DNA from: JAXMAO01 sp046350375
GTDB lineage: Bacteria > Planctomycetota > Phycisphaerae > UBA1845 > UTPLA1
Direction: 5' to 3'
NCBI GenBank assembly: GCA_046350375.1
Contig: JAXMAO010000001.1
Coordinates: forward strand, 459,146 to 523,145
DNA length: 64,000 bases
Of the stretch, positions 51,623-59,560 are shown piece by piece. Numbering within the stretch: position 1 is the stretch's first letter; each line of letters begins with the position of its first letter. The position numbers were made by a program, and so were the translations under genes. The notes below the pieces were generated by a model. It was not told the DNA's origin, did not search any database, and saw only the letters and a program-made list of their open reading frames with translations.

Positions 51623-53782
51623 CTAACTCGTCAGTCGCGTCGCCACCTGATTCGTCACCAGCGCCGCGCCGTAGGCCAGCGCCGTCATGTAGGCGAACAT
51701 GAACACCGGCCAGCGCCACGAGTTCGTCTCGCGCCGCGTGACCGCCAGCGTGCTCACGCACTGGCAGCAGAGCACGTAGAACACCATCAGCGACAGCCCG
51801 GTCGCGACCGACAGCAGCGGCCGACCCGCGGTCGGGCCGCTCTCCCACCGCGCGGCGCGCATTCGTGCCCGCAGCGCCGCCGAGCCGGTCTCGTCGCCTT
51901 CGACGTTGAACACCACGCCCATCGTGCTCACGAACACCTCGCGCGCCGCGAAGCTCGCCAGCACGCCCACGCCCAGCCGCCAGTCGAACCCCAGCGGGCG
52001 CAGCGCCGGCTCGACCGCCCGGCCCATCTGGCCCAGGTACGACTGGTGCAGCTGCGCGCCGGCCGCGACGCCAGGCGCGTCCGCGTTCACCGCGGCAGCC
52101 GACGCCGGCGCACTCGGCACCGCTACCGCTGACCCGCGCGGAAAGTAGGCCAGCGCCCAGAGCACCACGCAGACCGCGACGATGGTCGTGCCGGCGCGCG
52201 TGACAAACAGCCAGCTGCGCTCCCACATCGCCCGCACGATCAGCCGCGGCCGCGGCAGGTGATAGGGCGGCAGCTCGAGGATGAACGGCGGCGCCGGCCC
52301 GGCCAGCAGCGTCCGCTTGAAGAGCGCGGCCATGCCCAGCGCCGTCGCCGTCCCCAGCACGTACATCGCCAGAATGACGCCCGCCTTGATCCACACGCCA
52401 GTGGGGAACAGCACGCCGATCACGGTCAGATAGACCGGCAGCCGGGCCGAGCAGCTCATCAGCGGCGCGACCAGGATGGTGGTCAGCCGGTCGCGCGGGC
52501 TTTCGATCGTCCGCGTCGCCATGATGCCCGGCACGGCGCAGGCGCAGCTCGACAGCAGCGGGATGAAGCTCTTGCCGTGCAGCCCGGCGCGGCTCATCAG
52601 CCGGTCCATCAGGAACGCGGCCCGCGCCATGTAGCCCGAGTCTTCCAGCAGCGCGACGAACAGAAACAGCACGCAGATCTGCGGCAGGAACACCAGCACC
52701 GAGCCCGCCCCGCCGACGACGCCGTCGGCCAGCAGGTCGGTGGCCATGCCCGCCGGCAGCCAGCGGCGCAGCGCCGCCTGCAGGGCCGCCTGGCCGACCT
52801 CGATGGCGCGCATGGCCGGCTCGGCGCCGGAGAAGATCGCCAGGAACATTGTCATCAGCACGCCCGCCAGAAGGAGCGTGCCCCACACGCGATGGGTCAC
52901 AATGCGATCAATGCGATCGGTCCGCGATTCAACCGCCGACGCCGTCGCCGCCGGCCGGACGCGCCCCGCCAGCGCGTCGATCCAGCGGTAGCGACTCTCG
53001 ACCAGCGCCGCGCCGGGATCTTCCACGCCCGCCGCCGCCAGTCGCCCGTGCTCTGCGCGCAGTACCGCCGCGACGACGTCGGGCAGCCCGGTCGATGCGG
53101 CGTCACCATCGCCGGCGGCATCGATCCACGCCAGGTGCGCCAGCCCGCGCACGGCCGCGGCAGGCGCGCCGGCGCCGCGCCACGCCTCGGCGACCGCCGC
53201 GATCGCCCCGTCCAGCACTCCACCGACCGCCAGCGGCACGCGCGGCCGCGCCACGCGCATCTGCCCGGCCACGGCGCTGCGCAGCCCGGCGCGCTCCAGA
53301 CGACGGTCGCCACGACCAGCACCCCCAGCTCGGCCGAGAGCGCCCGCCACGTCGACGCCGCCGTCGCCGCGGCCAGGTCCCGTATTGCAGGCGGCGGCGC
53401 TTTTCTGGCGACCCCAGCTCTGCGTCGCCAGGTAGAGATTGCGCGGCAGGTTGCTGGCGTCGACCACGATCAGCACGCCGTCGGGCCGCGTCTCGCCGGC
53501 GATCCAGCCCAGCAGCACGTCGCGCGCCACGCGCTCGTCCGGCGACCGCGCCGCCAGGCTGTAGGTGCCCGGCAGATCGACCAACCGCACTCGCCGGCCG
53601 GCCCACGAAAAACGCCCCTCGTGCCGCTCGACCGTCACGCCGGGATAGTTGCCGACTTTCTGGCGCAGACCCGTCAGCCCGTTGAAGAGGGTGGACTTGC
53701 CGCTGTTGGGGTTGCCGGCGACGGCGATGCACAGCTCGCGCGATTCGGCGTTGCGGTCGACGGCGGCGGTCAGGCTCGACAT
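51623..53782 (-). CDS. feoB: ferrous iron transporter FeoB, with a damaged G-domain stretch
   Basis: 719 residues. G1 GNPNSGKST (23-31), G2-like NYPGVTVE, G3 DLPGTYS (69-75). Residues about 122-168 (53279-53419) do not match FeoB: the G4 motif (NxxD) is absent, and FeoB-like sequence (ELGVLVVATVV) reappears in another frame before the frame recovers. The membrane part is intact: FNVEGDE, APLMSCSARLPVY, SSCACAVPGIMATR, FAAREVFVSTMGVVF. FeoB imports Fe2+ using its G domain. Paired indels or a short deletion are likely. It lies 41 bp after feoA in the operon. Confidence 0.9.
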   Translation of the reverse strand: MSSLTAAVDRNAESRELCIAVAGNPNSGKSTLFNGLTGLRQKVGNYPGVTVERHEGRFSWAGRRVRLVDLPGTYSLAARSPDERVARDVLLGWIAGETRPDGVLIVVDASNLPRNLYLATQSWGRQKSAAACNTGPGRGDGGVDVAGALGRAGGAGRGDRRLERAGLRSAVAGQMRVARPRVPLAVGGVLDGAIAAVAEAWRGAGAPAAAVRGLAHLAWIDAAGDGDAASTGLPDVVAAVLRAEHGRLAAAGVEDPGAALVESRYRWIDALAGRVRPAATASAVESRTDRIDRIVTHRVWGTLLLAGVLMTMFLAIFSGAEPAMRAIEVGQAALQAALRRWLPAGMATDLLADGVVGGAGSVLVFLPQICVLFLFVALLEDSGYMARAAFLMDRLMSRAGLHGKSFIPLLSSCACAVPGIMATRTIESPRDRLTTILVAPLMSCSARLPVYLTVIGVLFPTGVWIKAGVILAMYVLGTATALGMAALFKRTLLAGPAPPFILELPPYHLPRPRLIVRAMWERSWLFVTRAGTTIVAVCVVLWALAYFPRGSAVAVPSAPASAAAVNADAPGVAAGAQLHQSYLGQMGRAVEPALRPLGFDWRLGVGVLASFAAREVFVSTMGVVFNVEGDETGSAALRARMRAARWESGPTAGRPLLSVATGLSLMVFYVLCCQCVSTLAVTRRETNSWRWPVFMFAYMTALAYGAALVTNQVATRLTS

Positions 53783-53823
53783 GCGGATTGGCGACCGGCG
53801 GACGCGCGGCCTCGCGCCGCGGG

Positions 53824-54063
53824 CTACGGGGGCGCCGCGGCAGGATCGACGTCGACCAGGTCGGCCTCGCCGCGCCGCACGCTCAGCCGAAAGCCGCGCA
53901 GCGCCAACTCGAGCGGATCGCCCAGCGGCGCGACGCGCACCAGGCGGACCTCGACGCCGGGAGTCAGCCCCATTTCCATCAGCCGCCGGCGGACGTCGGC
54001 GGTGCTGCGATGGGCCCGGATGCGGGCCCGTTCGCCGACCGAAAGTTCCGCCAGCGTTGACAT
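53824..54063 (-). CDS. feoA: FeoA-type SH3 protein
   Basis: 79 residues. MSTLAELSVGERARIRAHRS, RRRLMEMGLTPGVEVRLVRV and GDPLELALRGFRLSVRRGEA are the FeoA fold (SH3-like, LG/MGL-PG motif). It binds FeoB and supports Fe2+ uptake. The ATG at 54063 is the natural start; an in-frame upstream extension overlaps the next gene and is not needed. It lies 22 bp after the other FeoA-like gene. Confidence 0.92.
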   Translation of the reverse strand: MSTLAELSVGERARIRAHRSTADVRRRLMEMGLTPGVEVRLVRVAPLGDPLELALRGFRLSVRRGEADLVDVDPAAAPP

Positions 54064-54085
54064 CGATTCTGCTCCGCGGCCGGCG

Positions 54086-54349
54086 CTACGACGCCGCCAG
54101 TGCCGCGCGGACCTGGATGCACTCCGCCAGCCGGCGACCCAGCGCGACACGCGACTGATCGATCTGGCAGATGACCGGATCCGGCGAGGAGACGATTCGC
54201 ACCACGCGCCCTTCGTGCAGCCCCATCTCGCGCAGCCGGCGGGCGCATTCGCAGCCTTCCAGCCCGGTGACGACCACCTCGGCGCCGGCCGGACCGTCGC
54301 ACAAAGCCATCGTTCCGCACGACCATGCCTTGTCGCAGAACTCTTTCAC
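54086..54349 (-). CDS. FeoA-type SH3 protein, first gene of the operon
   Basis: 87 residues. A Cys-rich N-terminus (KEFCDKAWSCGTMALCDGPA) precedes the FeoA core EVVVTGLEGCECARRLREMG and GRVVRIVSSPDPVICQIDQS. The GTG at 54349 has AGGAG seven bases upstream, better than the ATG 13 codons in. The four Cys in the first 40 residues hint at metal binding not found in standard FeoA. Two FeoA genes before FeoB occur in many bacteria. It follows the Fur-box promoter directly. Confidence 0.85.
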   Translation of the reverse strand: MKEFCDKAWSCGTMALCDGPAGAEVVVTGLEGCECARRLREMGLHEGRVVRIVSSPDPVICQIDQSRVALGRRLAECIQVRAALAAS

Positions 54350-54394
54350 GCGTGCACTCCTGACGGGCGCCGGCCGGGGCGGGGCCGGGCCGGG

Positions 54395-54417
54395 TAATTG
54401 AGACTGATTCTCAATTA
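54395..54417. promoter_or_regulatory. Fur box
   Basis: TAATTGAGA-CTGAT-TCTCAATTA, a perfect 9-bp inverted repeat around five bases. It matches the classic iron-box pattern (TTGAGA ... TCTCAA). It lies at and just after the predicted start of feo transcription (minus strand), where bound Fur would block RNA polymerase when iron is plentiful. Confidence 0.85.
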
Positions 54418-54426
54418 CGCCAACGG

Positions 54427-54456
54427 AGTGTAGTCCATCCCGAAGCCGGTTGTCAA
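54427..54456 (-). promoter_or_regulatory. promoter of the feo operon
   Basis: On the minus strand TTGACA (54451-54456), 18-bp spacer, TACACT (54427-54432). Transcription would begin near 54420, so the Fur box covers +3 to +25. Both hexamers are strong. Confidence 0.72.
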
Positions 54457-54624
54457 AGCCCCCGATGCGGCCGAATGGTCCCGCGCCGATGGGCCGGTTC
54501 CGTGGGCGCCGGGCCGGATTCCGGCGGATGTCGAGCCTCTGGGCGTGCCCCGCTGCGCCGGTCGTGCGACGGCGCGTAGAATTGGGGGGGCAGCGTGGCG
54601 CGTTTGCCTGCATGGTGCGGGGCG

Positions 54625-55305
54625 ATGGGTCGAGCTCGTGCTGTTGTCGTCGCATCAGCCGGCGCACTGGCGGCGGTGGCCTTTGCGCCCGGGCTGGCGC
54701 GGGGGCAGTTGATTGGTCAGCCGCCGAACCACTTTGGCGGGCCGGCGGCGGATACCGACTTCATCAACATGTTCGGCCAGCAGAGCTGGCAGCAGTTGGC
54801 CGAGGACTTCACGCTCTCGGCCCCGGCCGACATCCGCAAGATCCGCTGGTGGGGGTTTTACGACCAGGACAATCCGCCGGCGAGCGAGACGATGCGGATC
54901 CGGTTCTACGCCGCCCGCCCGGGCGACGGGCTGCCGGGGGCGGTGTTGCAGGAGACGACGTTGTCGAGCCCGTCTCGGATCGCCACGGGCTTGATTGTCC
55001 AGGTGGGCATAAACCCGCACGAGTATCGCTACGAGGCGATCCTGCCGGCGTTGTTTTCGGCGGCGGCGGGCGTGCCGTACTGGATCGAGATCGTGCAGGT
55101 GGGGGACGTTTCGACCCATTTCCGGTGGGAGGACTCCGGGACTGGAGACGACAGATATGTGTTCCTCAATCGCATCGTGGCGGATTGGACAGAATCCACG
55201 TTGCATGTGGACCTAGCGTATCAGCTGGTGGCCGTACCAGAATCCAGCACAGTCACATTGCTCTTGTCGGCGCTTGCGTGGATGCGCCGATCGTTGAAGC
55301 GGTAG
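54625..55305 (+). CDS. PEP-CTERM secreted protein (third cassette)
   Basis: 226 residues, distant paralogue of the genes at 35114 and 36475. Signal peptide AVVVASAGALAAVAFAPGLA. Core: RKIRWWGFYDQDN, ASETMRIRFYAARPGDGLPG, EYRYEAILPALFSAAAGVPY and THFRWEDSGTGDDRYVF. C-terminus VPESSTVTLLLSALAWMRRSLKR-type (PEP/PES, membrane stretch, basic end). The ATG at 54625 gives a normal signal peptide; GTG 54595 would add 10 residues. It is divergent from the feo promoter and is followed by a propeller-like gene, as in the 35-37 kb cassettes. Confidence 0.83.
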   Translation: MGRARAVVVASAGALAAVAFAPGLARGQLIGQPPNHFGGPAADTDFINMFGQQSWQQLAEDFTLSAPADIRKIRWWGFYDQDNPPASETMRIRFYAARPGDGLPGAVLQETTLSSPSRIATGLIVQVGINPHEYRYEAILPALFSAAAGVPYWIEIVQVGDVSTHFRWEDSGTGDDRYVFLNRIVADWTESTLHVDLAYQLVAVPESSTVTLLLSALAWMRRSLKR

Positions 55306-55334
55306 TCGCTCTCACAGCTTGAAGGAGACCAACC

Positions 55335-55937
55335 ATGCCTCGCAACGACAACCGGGTTTCCATTATATTACAGTTATTGGTACTCTTGTGTGCCCTGTGT
55401 CTCTCGTATCGTGTCGCTCTGGCCGACGAGCCGCTCGTCTACGAATCCGGCGTGATCGAAGGCCTCGCCTCCGATCCCGTCGTCATCAGCGAGCTGCCGA
55501 CGATCACCGTCGCTCTTGACAACAAGTTCATCCTCGCCTGGACGACGCGCTACGACGGCAGTCTGCGGGGCCTCGTGGTCCGCCGCTTTGACGACGACGG
55601 CAGCGCCCTGGACAACGCTCCCGTCCCGGTCGCGACCTCGCAGCCCCAGCACAAGTGGTACGATCCGTCGCTGGCGATCGAACAGGTCGCCAGCCCCAGT
55701 TTTCGACTGGCGTTCAGCGGATACAAGGAACCCCACGATCAACAGAATCGCGTCGAGCGCGTCTTCATCCTGGACTATCCATTCCCGAATTCGCCCTTTG
55801 CGCCGCCGGTGGCGGTCGGCCAAGCCGGACACGGGCGAGACGCCCGTGCCACGCGGCGATCCCGGTGCCACGCGATTCACGGGCTGAAAGCCCGAGCCAC
55901 CCAAGAGCCTCAAGCCCGTGATTCCGAAGGGCCATAA
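55335..55937 (+). CDS. short secreted protein with propeller-like motif, 3' end in a dispersed repeat
   Basis: 200 residues. Signal peptide around LLVLLCALCLSYRVALA. Core LVYESGVIEGLASDPVVISE, KFILAWTTRYDGSLRGLVV and RRFDDDGSALDNAPVPVATS, one or two units like the gene at 35983. From about residue 165 the protein is encoded by a repeat element (AGHGRDARATRRS), whose translation is a low-value sequence found in many unrelated proteins. So the natural protein is cut short. SD GAAGGAGA lies before the ATG. It lies 29 bp downstream of the PEP-CTERM gene. Confidence 0.7.
   Translation: MPRNDNRVSIILQLLVLLCALCLSYRVALADEPLVYESGVIEGLASDPVVISELPTITVALDNKFILAWTTRYDGSLRGLVVRRFDDDGSALDNAPVPVATSQPQHKWYDPSLAIEQVASPSFRLAFSGYKEPHDQQNRVERVFILDYPFPNSPFAPPVAVGQAGHGRDARATRRSRCHAIHGLKARATQEPQARDSEGP
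55828..55930. repeat. dispersed repeat with hairpins (GRDARAT type)
   Basis: CACGGGCG-AGA-CGCCCGTG (55830-55848) and CGGGCT-GAA-AGCCCG (55880-55894) are hairpins; CACGGGCT near 55878 recurs as AGCCCGTG near 55913 in opposite sense. The sequence GGACACGGGCGAGACGCCCG, common in planctomycete and related genomes, lies at 55826-55845. It is fused in frame to the end of the upstream gene. I see no terminal target duplication. Confidence 0.7.
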
Positions 55938-56104
55938 GGCAGTGCGGGGGCAAAGAGAATCTTTGCACTACCGGGACTTGGCCGAGGTCGCCCGTGCCGC
56001 GCGATCGATCGCGCGAACCTCGCGCTACGGCGTCAGCCCCGGCACGAACGACATGTCCGGCGCAGCCGGGTCTTGACCGACGCGCACGCAGGGCGACCGG
56101 CGAC

Positions 56105-57529
56105 TCAGTCGCGGAAGACCAGCGTCTTGATCTCGGTGTAGTCTTCGATCGCGAAGCGGACGCCTTCGCGACCCAGGCCCGATTCCTTCACGCCGCCGTA
56201 GGGCATGTTCTCGGCGCGGAAGGCGGGCGGGCCGTTGACGATCACGCCGCCAACCTCGAGGGCGTCGTAGGCGCGCCAGGCGCGTAACAGGTCGCGCGTG
56301 AAGAGGCCGGCCTGCAGGCCGAAGCGGCTGTCGTTCGCCAGCGCCAGCGCCTGGTCGAAGGTGTCGTAGGGCGTCAGTGTCGCCACCGGGCCGAAGACTT
56401 CGTGGCAGGAAACCTTGTCGGCGGCGCGGGCGTTTTCGAGAAGGGTCGGCGAGAGCAGCGCCCGGTCGCGCCGGCCGCCGCACAGCAGCCGCGCGCCGCC
56501 GGCGACCGCCTCTGCGATCCACGATTCGACGCGCCGGGCCTCGGGCTCGGCGATCATCGGGCCGACGTCCGTCCGCGGGTCGGCCGGGTCGCCGACCGAC
56601 AGCCGGCCGGTCGCCGCCAGCAGGGCCGCGCGGAACGGCTCGAGCGCCGGGCGCTCGACGAAGATGCGCTGGACGCTGATGCAGCTCTGGCCGGCCTGGG
56701 CGAACGCGGCCGCGGCGATGCGGGTCGCGGCGTCGGCGAGGTCGGCGTCGCCGTGGACGATGACCGCGGCGTTGCCGCCGAGCTCGAGGACGACGTGCGC
56801 CCGGGCCGTGGCCGCCCGCAGGCGCCAGCCGACGTCGGCCGATCCGGTGAAGCTGAGCACGGCGGTGCGCGGATCGGACGCGAGCGGTTCGGAGTCGGCG
56901 CCGGGCAGCGGCAGGATCGACCAGGCCGCGGCGGGCCAGGCGGTGGTCGCCAGCAGGTCGCCGAGCAGCAGGGCCGACAGCGGGGTGAGCGACGCCGGCT
57001 TGAGCACGAACGGGCAGCCGGCGGCGATGGCCGGGCCGATCTTGTGGGCCACCAGGTTGAGCGGGAAGTTGAACGGCGTGATGCACGCCACCACGCCGCG
57101 CGGCACGCGCCGCCAGAGGGCGCGGTGGCCGGCGCCGCGCTCGGTCTGGTCGAGCGGCAAATAGGAACCTGCGCCGGCGGCGGCGGCCTGGCGGGCCGAT
57201 TCGAGCAGCGTGTCGAGGGTGCGCGCGACCTCGAGCTCGGCGAACTTGCGCGGCTTGCCGGCCTCGGCGATGAGCGTGGCAACAAACGCGGCCCGGCCCT
57301 CGGCGACGCCGTCGGCGAGCTGTCGCAGGATTCGCTCGCGCTCGAACGCCGGGACGCTGGCGGCCGCGCCGCGCGCCGCGAATGCGGTGGCCAGGGCGCG
57401 GTCGCGGTCGGCGGATGTCGGGCGCTGCACGGCGGCGTGAACGGCGTCGCGGAACTTGTCGCGCACGACCAGCTCGCCGGAACCGGCGGCCGGCTCGCCG
57501 GCGACGTAGAAGGGGCGGGCGCTGGTCAT
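56105..57529 (-). CDS. aldehyde dehydrogenase family protein
   Basis: 474 residues. VACITPFNFPLNLVAHKIGP, VVLELGGNAAVIVHG (Glu), SFTGSADVGWRL and AQAGQSCISVQRIFVERPAL (catalytic Cys) are the ALDH signatures. It is closest in pattern to the lactaldehyde/glyceraldehyde-3-phosphate-type (non-phosphorylating) members, but the substrate is unknown. It uses NAD(P)+. The ATG at 57529 is chosen because the upstream in-frame extension to 59218 overlaps other genes and has no homology. No redox partner is adjacent. Confidence 0.9.
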   Translation of the reverse strand: MTSARPFYVAGEPAAGSGELVVRDKFRDAVHAAVQRPTSADRDRALATAFAARGAAASVPAFERERILRQLADGVAEGRAAFVATLIAEAGKPRKFAELEVARTLDTLLESARQAAAAGAGSYLPLDQTERGAGHRALWRRVPRGVVACITPFNFPLNLVAHKIGPAIAAGCPFVLKPASLTPLSALLLGDLLATTAWPAAAWSILPLPGADSEPLASDPRTAVLSFTGSADVGWRLRAATARAHVVLELGGNAAVIVHGDADLADAATRIAAAAFAQAGQSCISVQRIFVERPALEPFRAALLAATGRLSVGDPADPRTDVGPMIAEPEARRVESWIAEAVAGGARLLCGGRRDRALLSPTLLENARAADKVSCHEVFGPVATLTPYDTFDQALALANDSRFGLQAGLFTRDLLRAWRAYDALEVGGVIVNGPPAFRAENMPYGGVKESGLGREGVRFAIEDYTEIKTLVFRD

Positions 57530-57640
57530 GGTATTCTCGGGGGTGATTGCCGCGGGGCGATTGCGGCCCGCGCGGCCGGGCGGGGAGGTTGATTCCGCAG
57601 GCCGGCGGCGCCGACCGCGCGGCCAGGCAGGAGCACGATC

Positions 57641-58045
57641 ATGGAAGTGCAGCTCTTCCGCATCATTGTGCCGGTGACCGACATTGACCGGGCGGCACGA
57701 TTCTACCAGACCGTGCTCGGCAAGCAGGGGCAGCGCGTCTCCCCGGGTCGGCACTACTTTGATTGCGGCGGCACGATTCTGGCGTGCTTCGACGCCCGCG
57801 CCGACGGCGACCCGTTCGCGGCCGCGCCCAATCCGGAATGGCACTACATCGCGGTCGATTCGATCGACGAGGCGTTCGCCGCCTGCCGCCGTGCCGCCGC
57901 GACGCCGGCCCCGGGCGACGTTCATGGCGAACCGGCCGGCCAGATCGTGACGCGGCCGTGGGGCGAGCGGTCGTTTTATGTGCACGATCCGTTCGGAAAC
58001 AAGCTCTGTTTTGTCGATCGCGCGACGGTCTTTCGGGGCCAATAG
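57641..58045 (+). CDS. VOC (glyoxalase/dioxygenase) superfamily protein
   Basis: 134 residues, two beta-alpha-beta-beta-beta halves: RIIVPVTDIDRAARFYQTVL and HYIAVDSIDEAFAACRR, ending GERSFYVHDPFGNKLCFVD. The GERSFY-x-DPFGN motif is typical of a widespread VOC subgroup. Members include metal-dependent lyases, isomerases and resistance proteins, so no reaction is assigned. SD AGGAG lies eight bases before the ATG. It stands between the aldehyde dehydrogenase and the transporter; no operon is evident. Confidence 0.87.
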   Translation: MEVQLFRIIVPVTDIDRAARFYQTVLGKQGQRVSPGRHYFDCGGTILACFDARADGDPFAAAPNPEWHYIAVDSIDEAFAACRRAAATPAPGDVHGEPAGQIVTRPWGERSFYVHDPFGNKLCFVDRATVFRGQ

Positions 58046-58114
58046 CCGGCCGCGCGGGCGGGGGCGCGCGGCGGCGCGCTTGGCGCGACTGCCGGCGCGG
58101 CGCAGCATAGGCCT

Positions 58115-59557
58115 GTGCGGCATGCGCGGCTGATCGTGGCGCTGTTGACGGCGGGGCTGGCGTACGCCGGGCTGTCGGCCGCGCCGTGGCATGGAAGCGT
58201 GCCGGTGCGGCGGGCGGCCGGGCTGGTGGCGGCGACGCTGGTGATGTGGGTGAGCGAGTCGGCGCCGCTGGGAGTGGTGGCGCTGGGCGTGCCGGTGGCG
58301 GCGACGCTGGCGGGGCAGCTGGCGTGGCGCGACGCCGTCGCGGTGTGGGGCGATCCGCTCATCTTCCTGAATCTCGGCGCGTTCCTGCTGGCGCGGGCGC
58401 TGGACAAGCACGGGACGTTTGCCTGGGTCGCGCGGCTGGCGCAGCCCGGCGGCGCGCCGCGGCTGGTGCAGCGCGCCGGGTCGGCGCCGATCGTAATGCT
58501 GGTGTCGGGCGCGATCTCGACCGTTCAGAACAACACCGCCGTCACCGCCATGCTGCTGCCGGCGGTGACGCAGCTGGCGCGGCGTGCCCGCACGCCCGCC
58601 GCGGTGCTGATGGCGCTGTCGCTCGGGGCGACCTTTGGCGGGATGGCGACGCCGATCGGCACCGCGCCGAACTTCCTCGGCTATTCGCAGATGAAGCGGA
58701 TCGATGCGTCGGTGTCGTTCCTGTCGTGGATGCGCGTCGGAGTGGTGGCGTGGATCGGGACGACGGTGATCGGCCTGGCGGTGCTGGCGGCGGCCGGACG
58801 GATGTGGCGGCGCTCGGCCGCGGCCGGGCCGGCGTGGATCGACCCGCTGGTGGTCACGGATGTCGGTCCGGAGCGCGGGCCGGCGCGCGAGTCGGCAGAC
58901 GAGCAGCGCGTCGGGCGGCGCGTGGCCGTGGCGGCGCTGGTGGTCGCCGCGCTGCTGTGGCTCGTGCCGGGCATCGTGAAGGGCTGGACCGCGGAAGGTC
59001 ACCCGTGGCGGATCTGGGTCGATCGCTATCTGCCAGAGTCGCTGGTGCCGATCGGCATCTGCTGGACGCTGTTTCTGATCCCGACCGGCGGCGGCCGAAC
59101 GGTGCTCGATCGGCACGACTTCCAGGCGCTCGACTGGGACACGCTGTTTCTGTTCGCGGGCGGGCTGTGCCTGGGTCGCGTGCTGGAGGTGAGCGGGGCG
59201 GATCAGTCGCTGGCACACGCCGTGGCGGCGGCCCGCGTGGCGCCGTGGGCGGCGACCGCGGCGCTGGCCGGCGCGACGGTGCTGCTGTCGGAGATGACGA
59301 GCAACACGGCGACGGCGGCGCTGATGGTGCCGATTGCCGCGCCGCTGGCCGGCTCGCTGGGGTTGACGCCGGGCAGTGCGGTGATGCTGGTGGCGCTCTG
59401 TTCGAGCCTGGGGTTTGCGCTGCCGGTGTCGACGCCGCCCAACGCGCTGATCTACAGCACGCGCCTGGTGCCGCTGCGATTCATGGTGCTGTGCGGCGTG
59501 GCGGTCGACCTGCTGGCGGCCGCCTGGGTCGTCATGTGCGTCGGGTGGCTGGCGTGA
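58115..59557 (+). CDS. DASS/SLC13-type anion:sodium symporter-like permease
   Basis: 480 residues, about eleven membrane segments. ISTVQNNTAVTAMLLPAV and SEMTSNTATAALMVPIA are the two SNT-type repeats that bind Na+ and substrate in SLC13/ArsB relatives; FGGMATPIGTAPNFLGYS lies between. It probably imports a dicarboxylate, sulfate or similar anion. The GTG at 58115 starts the first membrane segment; no SD is evident. It is convergent with the debranching-type gene (3-bp gap). Confidence 0.87.
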   Translation: MRHARLIVALLTAGLAYAGLSAAPWHGSVPVRRAAGLVAATLVMWVSESAPLGVVALGVPVAATLAGQLAWRDAVAVWGDPLIFLNLGAFLLARALDKHGTFAWVARLAQPGGAPRLVQRAGSAPIVMLVSGAISTVQNNTAVTAMLLPAVTQLARRARTPAAVLMALSLGATFGGMATPIGTAPNFLGYSQMKRIDASVSFLSWMRVGVVAWIGTTVIGLAVLAAAGRMWRRSAAAGPAWIDPLVVTDVGPERGPARESADEQRVGRRVAVAALVVAALLWLVPGIVKGWTAEGHPWRIWVDRYLPESLVPIGICWTLFLIPTGGGRTVLDRHDFQALDWDTLFLFAGGLCLGRVLEVSGADQSLAHAVAAARVAPWAATAALAGATVLLSEMTSNTATAALMVPIAAPLAGSLGLTPGSAVMLVALCSSLGFALPVSTPPNALIYSTRLVPLRFMVLCGVAVDLLAAAWVVMCVGWLA

Positions 59558-59560
59558 CGG

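Noticed and set aside
57530..59218. Upstream in-frame extension of the aldehyde dehydrogenase to 59218
   Set aside because: The extra 563 codons lie antisense to the VOC gene and the transporter, are Arg/His/Pro-rich, and the normal family N-terminus begins at 57529.
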